From an uncultured Prevotella sp. (GTDB lineage Bacteria > Bacteroidota > Bacteroidia > Bacteroidales > Bacteroidaceae), in the NCBI GenBank assembly GCA_937901345.1, contig CALCHM010000135.1, forward strand, positions 1-13,506: a stretch of DNA of 13,506 bases, written 5' to 3'. This document shows positions 1 through 6,184 of this stretch, in pieces. Below the pieces are notes generated by a model that made no database searches, was not told the origin of the DNA, and saw nothing but the letters and a program-made list of their open reading frames with translations. The position numbers and the translations under genes were made by a program. Every line of letters begins with the position of its first letter. Position 1 is the stretch's first letter.

Positions 1-178
1 ATATTATTCCGTCTTGAATATCTACAGCCTCTTTTCTGCGTGTAAGAAATGACCCAATCCTTGCCATTGGGTATTTGTTGGTAAATCCAAGATCTTCTTC
101 ATCAGCATACTGGACACTCCAATTGGGAATGTCCTTATAGTTTGCAAGATGTAGATACTTATATATCATATTTGTCAT
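1..178 (-). CDS. hsdS: Type I restriction-modification specificity subunit (HsdS), N-terminal fragment
   Basis: The reading frame starts at the ATG at 178 and stays open for 59 codons to the window edge, so only the N-terminus is present. The visible part includes W20-S-V-Q and a YPMARIGSFLTRRKE stretch followed by VDIQDG (residues 36-57), which resembles the start of the first target-recognition domain in S subunits. An HsdS recognises the DNA target for its methyltransferase (and nuclease) partner. Its start lies 6 nt after the hsdM stop, so the two are almost certainly co-translated. Identification rests on this short segment plus its position directly after hsdM. The C-terminal domains and any neighbouring hsdR are outside the window. 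Confidence 0.75.
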   Translation of the reverse strand, partial: MTNMIYKYLHLANYKDIPNWSVQYADEEDLGFTNKYPMARIGSFLTRRKEAVDIQDGII

Positions 179-184
179 GTCGCA

Positions 185-2446
185 CTAATCTTTACCATAA
201 AACACCTCAGGCTCACTGGCCATACCATCAAACTCTCGAATACGAGTCATGCTACCATCATTATATTGATATGAGGTATTGGCATGTCGTGTATCCCAAA
301 GGTTGTTTTCCTTTCGATAATTGGTAAACTCTTCCAAAAGAGGTTCCAAATCGTTTTCTATCTTAATTCCAATAGAGTTGATGCCCGCACGTTTAATGTC
401 GGCGATCGGAATCACATAATCAAAACGTTGCTTGACTAGAGTTTTTGTTTCCTGGTCAATCGCTGCTTCAATTTCTTTCTTCCTTGCTCTAAGTATTTTC
501 TTCTCTGCAGCTGGCAATGCCTCCTTTCCTCTTTTAGCCAAGTCATTTTCTATCGAAGTTAATTCCTCGATATATTTGTCTTGAACTTCTGCGAAAGCTT
601 TAACCTTTATACCATTGTATTGCGCCTGTTCATCTTCCGTAAAACGTTTGAAGAACATGAGGCTTGGTTTAACCGTTGCACCAGCTGCCATGAATACATC
701 TTGTGGAATAGAAACAATCAGTAGTATCTTTGCTCTACCCTCAAAGTATTCTCGTACATTCTGCAGATTAGTATTATTCAGCACTCCTTCAGGCAAAACA
801 ATGCCTAAACGCCCTCCTGGCTTAAGCAAATTCAAACAGCGATCTATAAACAGAACCTCTGTAAGTCCACTCATCTTACCAACTCCAAATTGGTCTAGAA
901 GTGATTCGCCTATATGATCATTCACCTGCTTAAGAGCTGTAAGATATTCCTCGCCATATCGCTTAACGTAAGCTTTAATCTTAGCTTCGTCTGTAAATTT
1001 ATCAGCCTCGGTGATTTTTATATCTTTATCAACACGTGCCCCAAAGGGAGGATTAGTAAGGATTACATCAAATCGGCCATCCCATATACCATTGACATTT
1101 AAGAGACCGTCATGATGATGCACTCCGCCATGCCCATCACCATGCATAATCATATTCATTTTGGCAGTGCGCGCCATACGTGGGTTTGCATCGGTACCAT
1201 AAATACAGTCAAAAGACAAACTACGCAATCTTCCTTTGTCGTTATTGATGTCAGCCTCAAAATTCATTTTAGCGAAAGCGTCAGATACTTTGGCGTCTAT
1301 AGCTTCTTGCTCTTTAGGCTTCAGATCATCATAATTTTCAGGAATAAGTTGCTTCTTAACTTCTTCTTTACGTTGCTCTAATTCAGATTCAATCTGCTCA
1401 CGCACATATTCAAAAGCTCGAATCAAGAAACCTCCACTACCACAACATGGGTCACATATATATTCACCCTCTTGAGGATCAAGAACTGATACCATAAACT
1501 CAACAATGGTTCGTGGCGTGAAAAATTGGCCTAATTCGCCACGGAATGTACGTCCCAAGAATTTTTCAAATGCAATACCTTTGACATCATCAGACGTTGT
1601 AGAGAGGTTATAGACCTGAAGTTCCTCAACAATTTTTTCGAAACTTGTTTCTCGAATTCGGATAGTTTCATTTGAATCGAACAGATTATCTTTAGAAAAA
1701 TCTTCCTTTGTTTTTTCAAATAAGAATTGATAAAACTCTGGAGCGTCTTTTGACTTCATGCTGTTATAAGCATCTTTAAGCTTTACAAACGCATCCTTTG
1801 AAAAAATTTGAGTGCCAGTATTATCCCGCTCGTAGCGAATCTTAATAAAGAGAATTTTACTAATTTCGTCAAAAGCCGCTTCTGGAGATAGTTTATCGTT
1901 ATTTCGAATGATATTATGACATTTATAAAGTAGGCGAGAAAACTCGTCTCTAGTGAATGCTTTAGTTTGATTCAACAGTTCTTTCACCTTCTTTTCATTT
2001 GTTGCAATTTCTGCAGTTGGAATATCTGCAATTTCTTCTAGTCTATTGGGTATTTCTCCTTCTACAACACGAAAAATACGAGTTTCTTTAAGATTTGTTG
2101 TTACAAAAAACTTGGCATGAGTGATGGAAGCATAGTTATAACCTTGATAATAATCTTCTTCGCGAATAGTAACCTTTTCAGCTTTACACTCAACAACGAT
2201 AATTGGATATTTTTTTTCTTGCCTGTCTTCCTTTGTCTTCCAGATTACAATATCTGCACGAGCAGAGCCTGTTCCACGCCTTGTATTGTTTACCTTTACC
2301 TCCTGATCCATCTGCTTCAAGTCATAGCCATAACTATCCACCAATCGGCAAATGTATCTTTGACGAACTTCCTCTTCAGGCTTTATTATCAACCACTTAT
2401 CTTTAAGCGGAGCGTATATCTGATTGTCTTTTATCTTTACGTCCAT
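185..2446 (-). CDS. hsdM: N6-adenine DNA methyltransferase (HsdM-like) with N-terminal PD-(D/E)XK domain
   Basis: A 753-residue protein, longer than a plain HsdM (about 500). Residues 20-145 look like an HSDR_N-type nuclease fold: E25-E26 in the first helix, A64-D65 (ADIVI) and V84-V-E86-C-K88 (the E-x-K pair). The central part is a type I-like helical region followed by an SAM-dependent N6-adenine methylase: GQFFTPR (306-312), motif I DPCCGSGGF (332-340) and the catalytic NPPF (465-468). A charged helical stretch at 620-670 precedes the C-terminal segment. It would methylate adenine in DNA with HsdS supplying specificity. Whether the N-terminal domain cuts DNA is inference. AAGAGGGT lies just upstream of the ATG, an unusually clear ribosome-binding site for this phylum. 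The gene belongs to the fic-xre-hsdM-hsdS operon. Confidence 0.92.
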   Translation of the reverse strand: MDVKIKDNQIYAPLKDKWLIIKPEEEVRQRYICRLVDSYGYDLKQMDQEVKVNNTRRGTGSARADIVIWKTKEDRQEKKYPIIVVECKAEKVTIREEDYYQGYNYASITHAKFFVTTNLKETRIFRVVEGEIPNRLEEIADIPTAEIATNEKKVKELLNQTKAFTRDEFSRLLYKCHNIIRNNDKLSPEAAFDEISKILFIKIRYERDNTGTQIFSKDAFVKLKDAYNSMKSKDAPEFYQFLFEKTKEDFSKDNLFDSNETIRIRETSFEKIVEELQVYNLSTTSDDVKGIAFEKFLGRTFRGELGQFFTPRTIVEFMVSVLDPQEGEYICDPCCGSGGFLIRAFEYVREQIESELEQRKEEVKKQLIPENYDDLKPKEQEAIDAKVSDAFAKMNFEADINNDKGRLRSLSFDCIYGTDANPRMARTAKMNMIMHGDGHGGVHHHDGLLNVNGIWDGRFDVILTNPPFGARVDKDIKITEADKFTDEAKIKAYVKRYGEEYLTALKQVNDHIGESLLDQFGVGKMSGLTEVLFIDRCLNLLKPGGRLGIVLPEGVLNNTNLQNVREYFEGRAKILLIVSIPQDVFMAAGATVKPSLMFFKRFTEDEQAQYNGIKVKAFAEVQDKYIEELTSIENDLAKRGKEALPAAEKKILRARKKEIEAAIDQETKTLVKQRFDYVIPIADIKRAGINSIGIKIENDLEPLLEEFTNYRKENNLWDTRHANTSYQYNDGSMTRIREFDGMASEPEVFYGKD

Positions 2447-2563
2447 TTTTATACCCTCTTTATTGTTCTAGTTGATTAATATTTCTCGATATTCAGTTTT
2501 CATACCATCTTTCTAGCAAAAGCTATGCAAATTACTGTATACCTACTTATAATCATCCTAGTC

Positions 2564-2782
2564 CTATTTAACTGTTGTTGTATTTTCCTCTTGTCTTACC
2601 AAATCCTGTACTGGAACCTCAAGCGCATTAGCTATTGTTATCAAGGCTTCAAGACTTGGTTGAGTGGTATTTGTTACCCACTTAGATACTGTTGCGGGAT
2701 CTTTTCCAATCTTCTCTGCCAACCACTTATTATTCAAGTCACGCTCAGCAAGAACTACTTTGATTCTATTTAACTTTGCCAT
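2564..2782 (-). CDS. Small XRE-family helix-turn-helix regulator
   Basis: A 72-residue protein that is essentially a single HTH_XRE (Cro/C1-type) domain. LAEKIGKDPATVSKWV (21-36) is the DNA-binding helix-turn-helix, followed by the typical PSLEALITIANALEVPVQDLV (42-62). The size and placement just before the methyltransferase gene match controller (C) proteins of restriction-modification systems, which time expression of the modification and restriction genes. The ATG is 12 nt after the fic stop, suggesting translational coupling to fic, and 117 nt separate its stop from hsdM. It could instead, or also, act as a regulator or partner of Fic. The family call is firm; the target is unknown. Confidence 0.9.
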   Translation of the reverse strand: MAKLNRIKVVLAERDLNNKWLAEKIGKDPATVSKWVTNTTQPSLEALITIANALEVPVQDLVRQEENTTTVK

Positions 2783-2794
2783 TATATTATTTCT

Positions 2795-3889
2795 TTATTC
2801 TCTTGTTTTTTCAATAATTTCCCAATGTCCTTTTTTTGTAGCTCCTACATGACGAATCTTTCCAGCTTTTTTTAATTTATCCAACTGCTTCTTTATACCA
2901 TCTGGAGTTATACCGATAACTTCTGCTAGCTGTTCTCTTGTAGTGAAAGGATGCTTACGTATTTCTTCAATTATCCGTTCTGCTGTCGTTTCTTGGGTAC
3001 CAACAGGATTTTCTTGGGTACTTCCTTCTGTTTCTTGGGTACTCAACTCGTTTTCTTGGGTAATTTTACCTTCATCCCACGAAGTACCGATAATCATATA
3101 TCGGCTTTTCAATTCATTTTTTTCTCCCATTAACAGGTTTCGGAAGAAGCGTTCCAAATATTCAGTAGTTTCCTTAATACCATATTGAATATTTGAGTAA
3201 TTGGCTCTGACAAGTGCATTGCGGAAGTATTTAGAATTATCAGCAAAGACCTCATTAGTCACCTTAAATCCAAGATGCTTTAGATATTGAATAGTAAACA
3301 CTGCTGTTGTTCGAGTGTTTCCTTCTCCAAATGGATGTACTTGCCATACATTGGCAACAAAGCGACTTATATGCTTTACCATTTCATCCATCGTAAGGTT
3401 CTTATAAGAAAACTTGTCTTCTTGTTCAAACTCATACTTCAATGTAGGCAAAATTAATGGAGCATGTTCGTAACGGACACTTTCTCCTTTCAGGACCAAT
3501 TCTTTTTTACTGATATTGTAATCACGATATGTGCCGGCAAACTTATAAATACCTTCAAATAATGAGCGATGAATAAGTGCGAGGTAATTAGAGCCTAAAC
3601 CAAATGTTTGATGAGACAGAAGTTGGGCTATACGCACAGCCACCTTATCAGCTTCTAGGGTACGAGCCTCCTGCTTTAATCCTTCTTGAGTGGTATAATA
3701 TTCGTCAACCAATCGGCTAACTTCATCAATGGTGATTTCGCCTTCGATATTACGACGAACTGTCTCCAACATGTAATTGGACGGAGTAAGTCCATCTACA
3801 TCTTGCAGTCCAATGGCGGCCATCCAGTTGCGGACTCTTTCACGCTTATTGGGTTCACCCTGTATGAGATATTCACTATAGTCTTCCAT
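2795..3889 (-). CDS. Fic family protein (putative AMP-transferase) with C-terminal winged helix
   Basis: A 364-residue protein. The Fic core spans about 95-255 and contains the catalytic loop H185-PFGEGNTR193, fitting HxFx(D/E)GNxR, so it is probably active. Fic enzymes usually transfer AMP from ATP to a hydroxyl side chain of a target protein. Residues 1-65 are helical and include I48-E49-G50 about 136 residues before the catalytic His, similar to the spacing of the autoinhibitory helix in class II Fic proteins. The usual Ser/Thr four residues before the Glu is Arg45 here. Residues 302-362 form a winged-helix-like DNA-binding domain (TTREQLAEVIGITPDGIKKQLDK region). Between them lies a low-complexity linker of four TQE-headed heptapeptides encoded by a 21-bp repeat. 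First gene of the restriction-modification operon; the target is unknown. Confidence 0.92.
   Translation of the reverse strand: MEDYSEYLIQGEPNKRERVRNWMAAIGLQDVDGLTPSNYMLETVRRNIEGEITIDEVSRLVDEYYTTQEGLKQEARTLEADKVAVRIAQLLSHQTFGLGSNYLALIHRSLFEGIYKFAGTYRDYNISKKELVLKGESVRYEHAPLILPTLKYEFEQEDKFSYKNLTMDEMVKHISRFVANVWQVHPFGEGNTRTTAVFTIQYLKHLGFKVTNEVFADNSKYFRNALVRANYSNIQYGIKETTEYLERFFRNLLMGEKNELKSRYMIIGTSWDEGKITQENELSTQETEGSTQENPVGTQETTAERIIEEIRKHPFTTREQLAEVIGITPDGIKKQLDKLKKAGKIRHVGATKKGHWEIIEKTRE
2990..3073 (-). repeat. In-frame 21-bp tandem repeat inside fic (4 copies)
   Basis: The plus strand shows the core TTCTTGGGTA at 2990, 3011, 3032 and 3053, exactly 21 bp apart. The bases between cores vary. 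On the coding strand each core gives Thr-Gln-Glu, so the repeat builds four heptapeptides (Fic residues 277-303) linking the Fic core to the winged helix. Because 21 is a multiple of 3, copy-number changes would alter linker length without a frameshift. Confidence 0.9.
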
Positions 3890-4090
3890 ATTATATAAGG
3901 CCTATGATAGGTAAAATTAGTAAAATAACATGAGATTAGCGAATAAACCTTCAAAAAAGAAAAGTCTAAGGCTATATATTTGCGATTTTATCAATTATTT
4001 GGTGTTGCAAGAAGGCTAAATACTATATATAAAGGTTATAAAACTCAACAACCAAAACAAAGAAATCTAGTACAGAGATTCTTCAATGAT

Positions 4091-4110
4091 ATAACGCTAA
4101 TTAGCGATAT
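4091..4110. promoter_or_regulatory. Candidate operator: CGCTAATTAGCG palindrome
   Basis: The 12-bp core CGCTAATTAGCG (4095-4106) is a perfect palindrome, extended to 20 bp with a single mismatched pair (ATA...TAT). The half-site TTAGCGA recurs at 3936-3942 and 4252-4258 in the same orientation, all within the region upstream of fic. The symmetry and repeated half-sites suit a dimeric regulator such as the XRE protein, but no binding data exist. Confidence 0.35.
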
Positions 4111-4205
4111 TTCTTCCAATGAATTTCGGCAGTTAAGACTTCCATATTATTAAAACAGATTGTATAGTACCAGTTATTAAAGAGAGGCAGTTGTTAATTC
4201 TTGTA

Positions 4206-4227
4206 AATTCGTCAGTACTGACGAATT
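4206..4227. repeat. Perfect 22-bp palindrome
   Basis: Each arm is AATTCGTCAGT, read identically on both strands with no spacer; the centre lies between 4216 and 4217. It could be an operator for a homodimeric regulator, a recombination site or a cruciform-forming element. It is not followed by a T-tract, so a terminator is less likely. It lies 317 bp upstream of the fic start. Confidence 0.85.
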
Positions 4228-4373
4228 AGTTTCAATATAGTTGGCACTCCTTTAGCGAGATAAAAAGTATTAAATTACGTTTTAGTCCCTATTTTTGTAA
4301 GCCTGTGGTAAAAAATGGCCTTAAAACATGATTGAATATCGATTTAAGCATTTCTTAGGACATTGCTAAGTTT

Positions 4374-4409
4374 GGTGGTCAGATAAGTGGTCAGAAAGGT
4401 GATCTGAAA
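4374..4409. repeat. Degenerate 12-bp tandem repeat (3 units)
   Basis: Three consecutive 12-bp units, GGTGGTCAGATA, AGTGGTCAGAAA and GGTGATCTGAAA, with a weaker fourth ending at 4421. On the minus strand one frame reads repeated Ser-Asp-His-(Leu), but that frame has no Met start and is only about 44 codons long, so a coding role is unsupported. Confidence 0.7.
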
Positions 4410-4570
4410 AATGCTGATCGACTATTGCTAAAAGTTCGGAAACAAACGTAAATAATTCGGAGAAAAATGGGGAAAAGCAAAAAATAATTAGAAGAAGATT
4501 TTAGTTTTTCTTCATCTGCTAAATTTAATTTAACTATATCAACAAGCAATTGCATTCAAAGGGAATTGCG

Positions 4571-4771
4571 ATGAATCAGTATGAATATGCAATATATGCA
4601 GTGACAGATGCCGTTGACGTTCTTCGCAAAAGTTATATTGAATTCGTTAAGGAAAAGGAATCTGCAGCAGCCTCCACTCACCCGATAGGTTTCAATACAC
4701 CCAACCGCAACAACGAAGAACGCGGAACGGTAGAAAATAAGAAAACAAAAACGAAAATAGGGTTTGTCTGA
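4571..4771 (+). CDS. Small hypothetical protein, uncertain
   Basis: A 66-codon reading frame from the ATG at 4571; a TTG at 4550 would add seven residues. AAAGGGA lies 8-10 nt upstream of the ATG and could serve as a ribosome-binding site. The first half (YEYAIYAVTDAVDVLRKSY onward) looks like an amphipathic helix; the rest is polar and ends with a Lys-rich tail. I do not recognise a family. A weak TAAATTTA (4520-4527) resembles a -7 box. It is the only plus-strand gene candidate between the defence operon and the core block. It could be a regulator remnant or chance; the reasonable helix content and mixed codon use argue mildly for a real gene. Confidence 0.35.
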   Translation: MNQYEYAIYAVTDAVDVLRKSYIEFVKEKESAAASTHPIGFNTPNRNNEERGTVENKKTKTKIGFV

Positions 4772-4864
4772 AAATAAGCAACGCGAGCCTATCTTCTATA
4801 AACCCTCGTTCCGCATCGGGAACCAGATATAGCCAAGTAGATGGTCGTGCGTGAAGCATGAATC

Positions 4865-4899
4865 AAATGGGGACCGTCCGTAATGGGCAGTTCCCATTT
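4865..4899. repeat. 35-nt hairpin (15-bp stem, one mismatch)
   Basis: The left arm AAATGGGGACCGTCC and right arm GGGCAGTTCCCATTT pair at 14 of 15 positions (two as G-U wobbles) around a 5-nt GTAAT loop. On the plus strand it ends in TTTT, so it could terminate the transcript of the small ORF that ends 93 nt upstream. It may alternatively be a repeat-element end. Confidence 0.6.
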
Positions 4900-4951
4900 T
4901 GTTGCTGTAAACAGACTACTCGCTTTGGTGTGCTACCAATCGGTCTGCATT

Positions 4952-4979
4952 ATTGTCCGTGACGGTCGTCACGGACAAT
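4952..4979. repeat. 28-bp palindrome, copy 1
   Basis: Arms ATTGTCCGTGACG and CGTCACGGACAAT are perfectly complementary around a central GT dinucleotide. Together with the copy at 4994-5021 it forms a closely spaced pair. REP-like or transposon-end-like elements have this look; I cannot tell from one window whether it is repeated in the genome. Confidence 0.85.
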
Positions 4980-4993
4980 TTTTGCACCCATTT

Positions 4994-5021
4994 ATTGTCC
5001 TTCACGACCGTCACGGACAAT
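4994..5021. repeat. 28-bp palindrome, copy 2 (inverted relative to copy 1)
   Basis: The right arm CGTCACGGACAAT is identical to that of copy 1; the left arm ATTGTCCTTCACG differs at two positions. The asymmetric centre is AC rather than GT, so this copy is the reverse complement of copy 1 apart from two substitutions. It starts exactly 42 bp after copy 1, four helical turns, with a 14-bp spacer. Confidence 0.8.
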
Positions 5022-5156
5022 TATCGAAATATTTTGGAAGAATCTCCGCTCTCTTTGCCTCATTAAAAGTTGGGAACCCATGCTCGCACTTCTGTTGTTC
5101 TGAAACGTAGTCGGGAAGGAATGCCGTGAGTTTGTTTGGAGTCCCATGAAAACAGC

Positions 5157-5196
5157 ATCAGGGTGTGTCAACATTTGCGTTTTGACACACCCTGAT
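5157..5196 (-). terminator. Stem-loop downstream of yraN, probable terminator
   Basis: A perfect 15-bp stem (ATCAGGGTGTGTCAA with its complement) encloses a 10-nt loop. It sits 73 nt downstream of the yraN stop. On the minus strand the stem is followed by GCTGTTTTC, a short T-run, whereas the plus-strand side has none, so termination of the leftward core operon is favoured. Confidence 0.6.
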
Positions 5197-5269
5197 TCCT
5201 ATCGTTTACAGTCCGTCGTCTGACTGCAATTGCTTTTGAAGGATACAAAATTAAAGTAACAGAACGGTC

Positions 5270-5626
5270 TCACCCCTGCTTGCCACCCACATAATGTGTG
5301 ACGGTGAATGGGCGCTGCGTACCTACGACGGTAATGATATCAAAGCGAACTGGTTGGTCCAAACCATTAATGCTAAGATATTGTCCAGCAGCAAGGCGGA
5401 GGTTTTTCATCTTTTCTGCATCAACCGCCTCATGTGCTGGAGCGAAGTCTTCGTTGGAGCGGGTTTTCACCTCAACAAAGATAATTTCGCCAAAGCATTC
5501 GGCAATGATGTCGAGTTCTAAATGCCCAACGCGCCAATTGCGCTCAAGGAGGGTGTAACCCTTGCGAATCAAGAAGCGGCACGCCTCTTCTTCGCCTATT
5601 TGCCCGAGGAGATTGTGGGTTGCCAT
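5270..5626 (-). CDS. yraN: YraN family (UPF0102) endonuclease-like protein
   Basis: A 118-residue protein of the usual YraN length. G10-E12-E13-A is the family's N-terminal helix motif, HLELDIIA puts D39, and FVEVKTR puts E52 and K54, so the full PD-(D/E)XK triad of the Holliday-junction-resolvase-like fold is present. The biological role of YraN proteins is poorly defined; a structure-specific nuclease is inferred from the fold. It is the last gene of the leftward block, 114 nt after tadA, with an array of 7-bp repeats in that spacer ending 10 nt before the ATG. The stop is TGA. Confidence 0.93.
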   Translation of the reverse strand: MATHNLLGQIGEEEACRFLIRKGYTLLERNWRVGHLELDIIAECFGEIIFVEVKTRSNEDFAPAHEAVDAEKMKNLRLAAGQYLSINGLDQPVRFDIITVVGTQRPFTVTHYVGGKQG

Positions 5627-5636
5627 GATTTATTAT

Positions 5637-5692
5637 AGAGTACAGAGAACAGAGTACAACTGACAGAGTACAGAGTGCAGAGTACAGCGTAC
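5637..5692. repeat. Heptamer array between tadA and yraN (8 units of AGAGTAC type)
   Basis: Eight head-to-tail 7-bp units starting at 5637. Four are exactly AGAGTAC; the others are AGAGAAC, AACTGAC, AGAGTGC and AGCGTAC. The odd AACTGAC unit also occurs in the array at 10779-10806, which points to common ancestry. Unlike the other two copies there is no inverted partner. The array stops 10 nt upstream of the yraN start codon. Confidence 0.9.
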
Positions 5693-5740
5693 AACTTTTG
5701 CGCTTGACTACTTATACCGATCTACGCGTTTACGCCCCTT

Positions 5741-6184
5741 CTACCTCCGCTTGCGCAAGAAGAATTCTTTCATCAGCGCCCCACACGCTTCTTCGAGCAC
5801 ACCGCTCGTAACCTTCGTCTTGGGGTGAAGTGCCTTTGGGGCAAAGTAGGAGAAACCGCGCTTGGGGTCGGATGCCCCATAGACAAGACGACCGAGTTGG
5901 GACCAACCGATGGCGCCAGCGCACATAATGCAGGGTTCTACCGTAACATAAAGTGTGCAGACATCCAAGTATTTCCCGCCAAGATGCTCTGCCGCCGCCG
6001 TGATGGCCTGCATCTCGGCGTGGGCAGTGACATCGTGAAGCATCTCCGTAAGGTTGTGACCTCGGGCGATGATTTGGTCGCCACAAACAACCACTGCCCC
6101 CACGGGTATTTCATCGGCCTCAAAAGCGAGTCGCGCTTCTTCCAAAGCCTTACGCATATAGCGCTCGTCTGCGGTCATTGTCAT
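5741..6184 (-). CDS. tadA: tRNA-specific adenosine deaminase TadA
   Basis: A 147-residue zinc-dependent deaminase that converts the wobble adenosine (A34) of tRNA-Arg(ACG) to inosine. The H55-A-E57 motif supplies the zinc ligand and proton shuttle, and P84-C85-I-M-C88 supplies the two cysteine ligands. The N-terminal helix (ERYMRKALEEARLAF) and IPVGAVVV fit bacterial TadA, and the length is normal. The ATG overlaps the tex stop as ATGA, so translation is probably coupled; an internal ATG two codons later is possible. A related nucleoside deaminase such as guanine deaminase is less likely given the VEPCIMCAGAI signature. Confidence 0.93.
   Translation of the reverse strand: MTMTADERYMRKALEEARLAFEADEIPVGAVVVCGDQIIARGHNLTEMLHDVTAHAEMQAITAAAEHLGGKYLDVCTLYVTVEPCIMCAGAIGWSQLGRLVYGASDPKRGFSYFAPKALHPKTKVTSGVLEEACGALMKEFFLRKRR

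Larger units (their letters stand above)
3890..4570. other. Long A+T-rich intergenic region upstream of fic, with palindromes
   Basis: About 680 nt with no convincing gene. It holds the 4091-4110 and 4206-4227 palindromes, a 12-bp tandem repeat at 4374-4409, and a small hairpin CTTAG-7 nt-CTAAG at 4354-4370. A minus-strand TACGTTTG at 4450-4443 fits the Bacteroidetes -7 box, but it lies 550 nt upstream of fic and lacks a good -33 partner. No clear fic promoter is visible close to the start. A non-coding RNA could fit in this length, but nothing in the sequence proves one. Confidence 0.6.
4772..5269. other. Intergenic region rich in inverted repeats
   Basis: About 500 nt without a supported gene. 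It contains a 35-nt hairpin (4865-4899), two 28-bp palindromes (4952-4979 and 4994-5021) and a 15-bp stem-loop (5157-5196). Short frames on both strands pass through these repeats but have no supporting family or start context. The density of inverted repeats suggests a repeat-element cluster or the scar of a mobile element between the A+T-rich defence operon and the core genes. Confidence 0.6.

Noticed and set aside
3975..3982. TATATTTG, a plus-strand match to TAnnTTTG
   Set aside because: No -33 partner and no gene downstream for almost 600 nt; such a match is expected by chance in A+T-rich DNA.
4377..4510. Minus-strand frame ending in Ser-Asp-His-Leu repeats
   Set aside because: About 44 codons with no Met start; the repeated residues reflect the 12-bp DNA repeat.
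4883..5174. Short frames on both strands through the 28-bp palindromes, with repeated IIVRDGR-like residues
   Set aside because: The similarity of the peptides comes from the palindromic DNA itself. There is no start context, family or other coding signal.
3890..5269. CRISPR array or tRNA/attachment site in the long spacer
   Set aside because: The repeats are palindromes and short tandem units, not direct repeats with uniform unique spacers, and no tRNA cloverleaf is visible.
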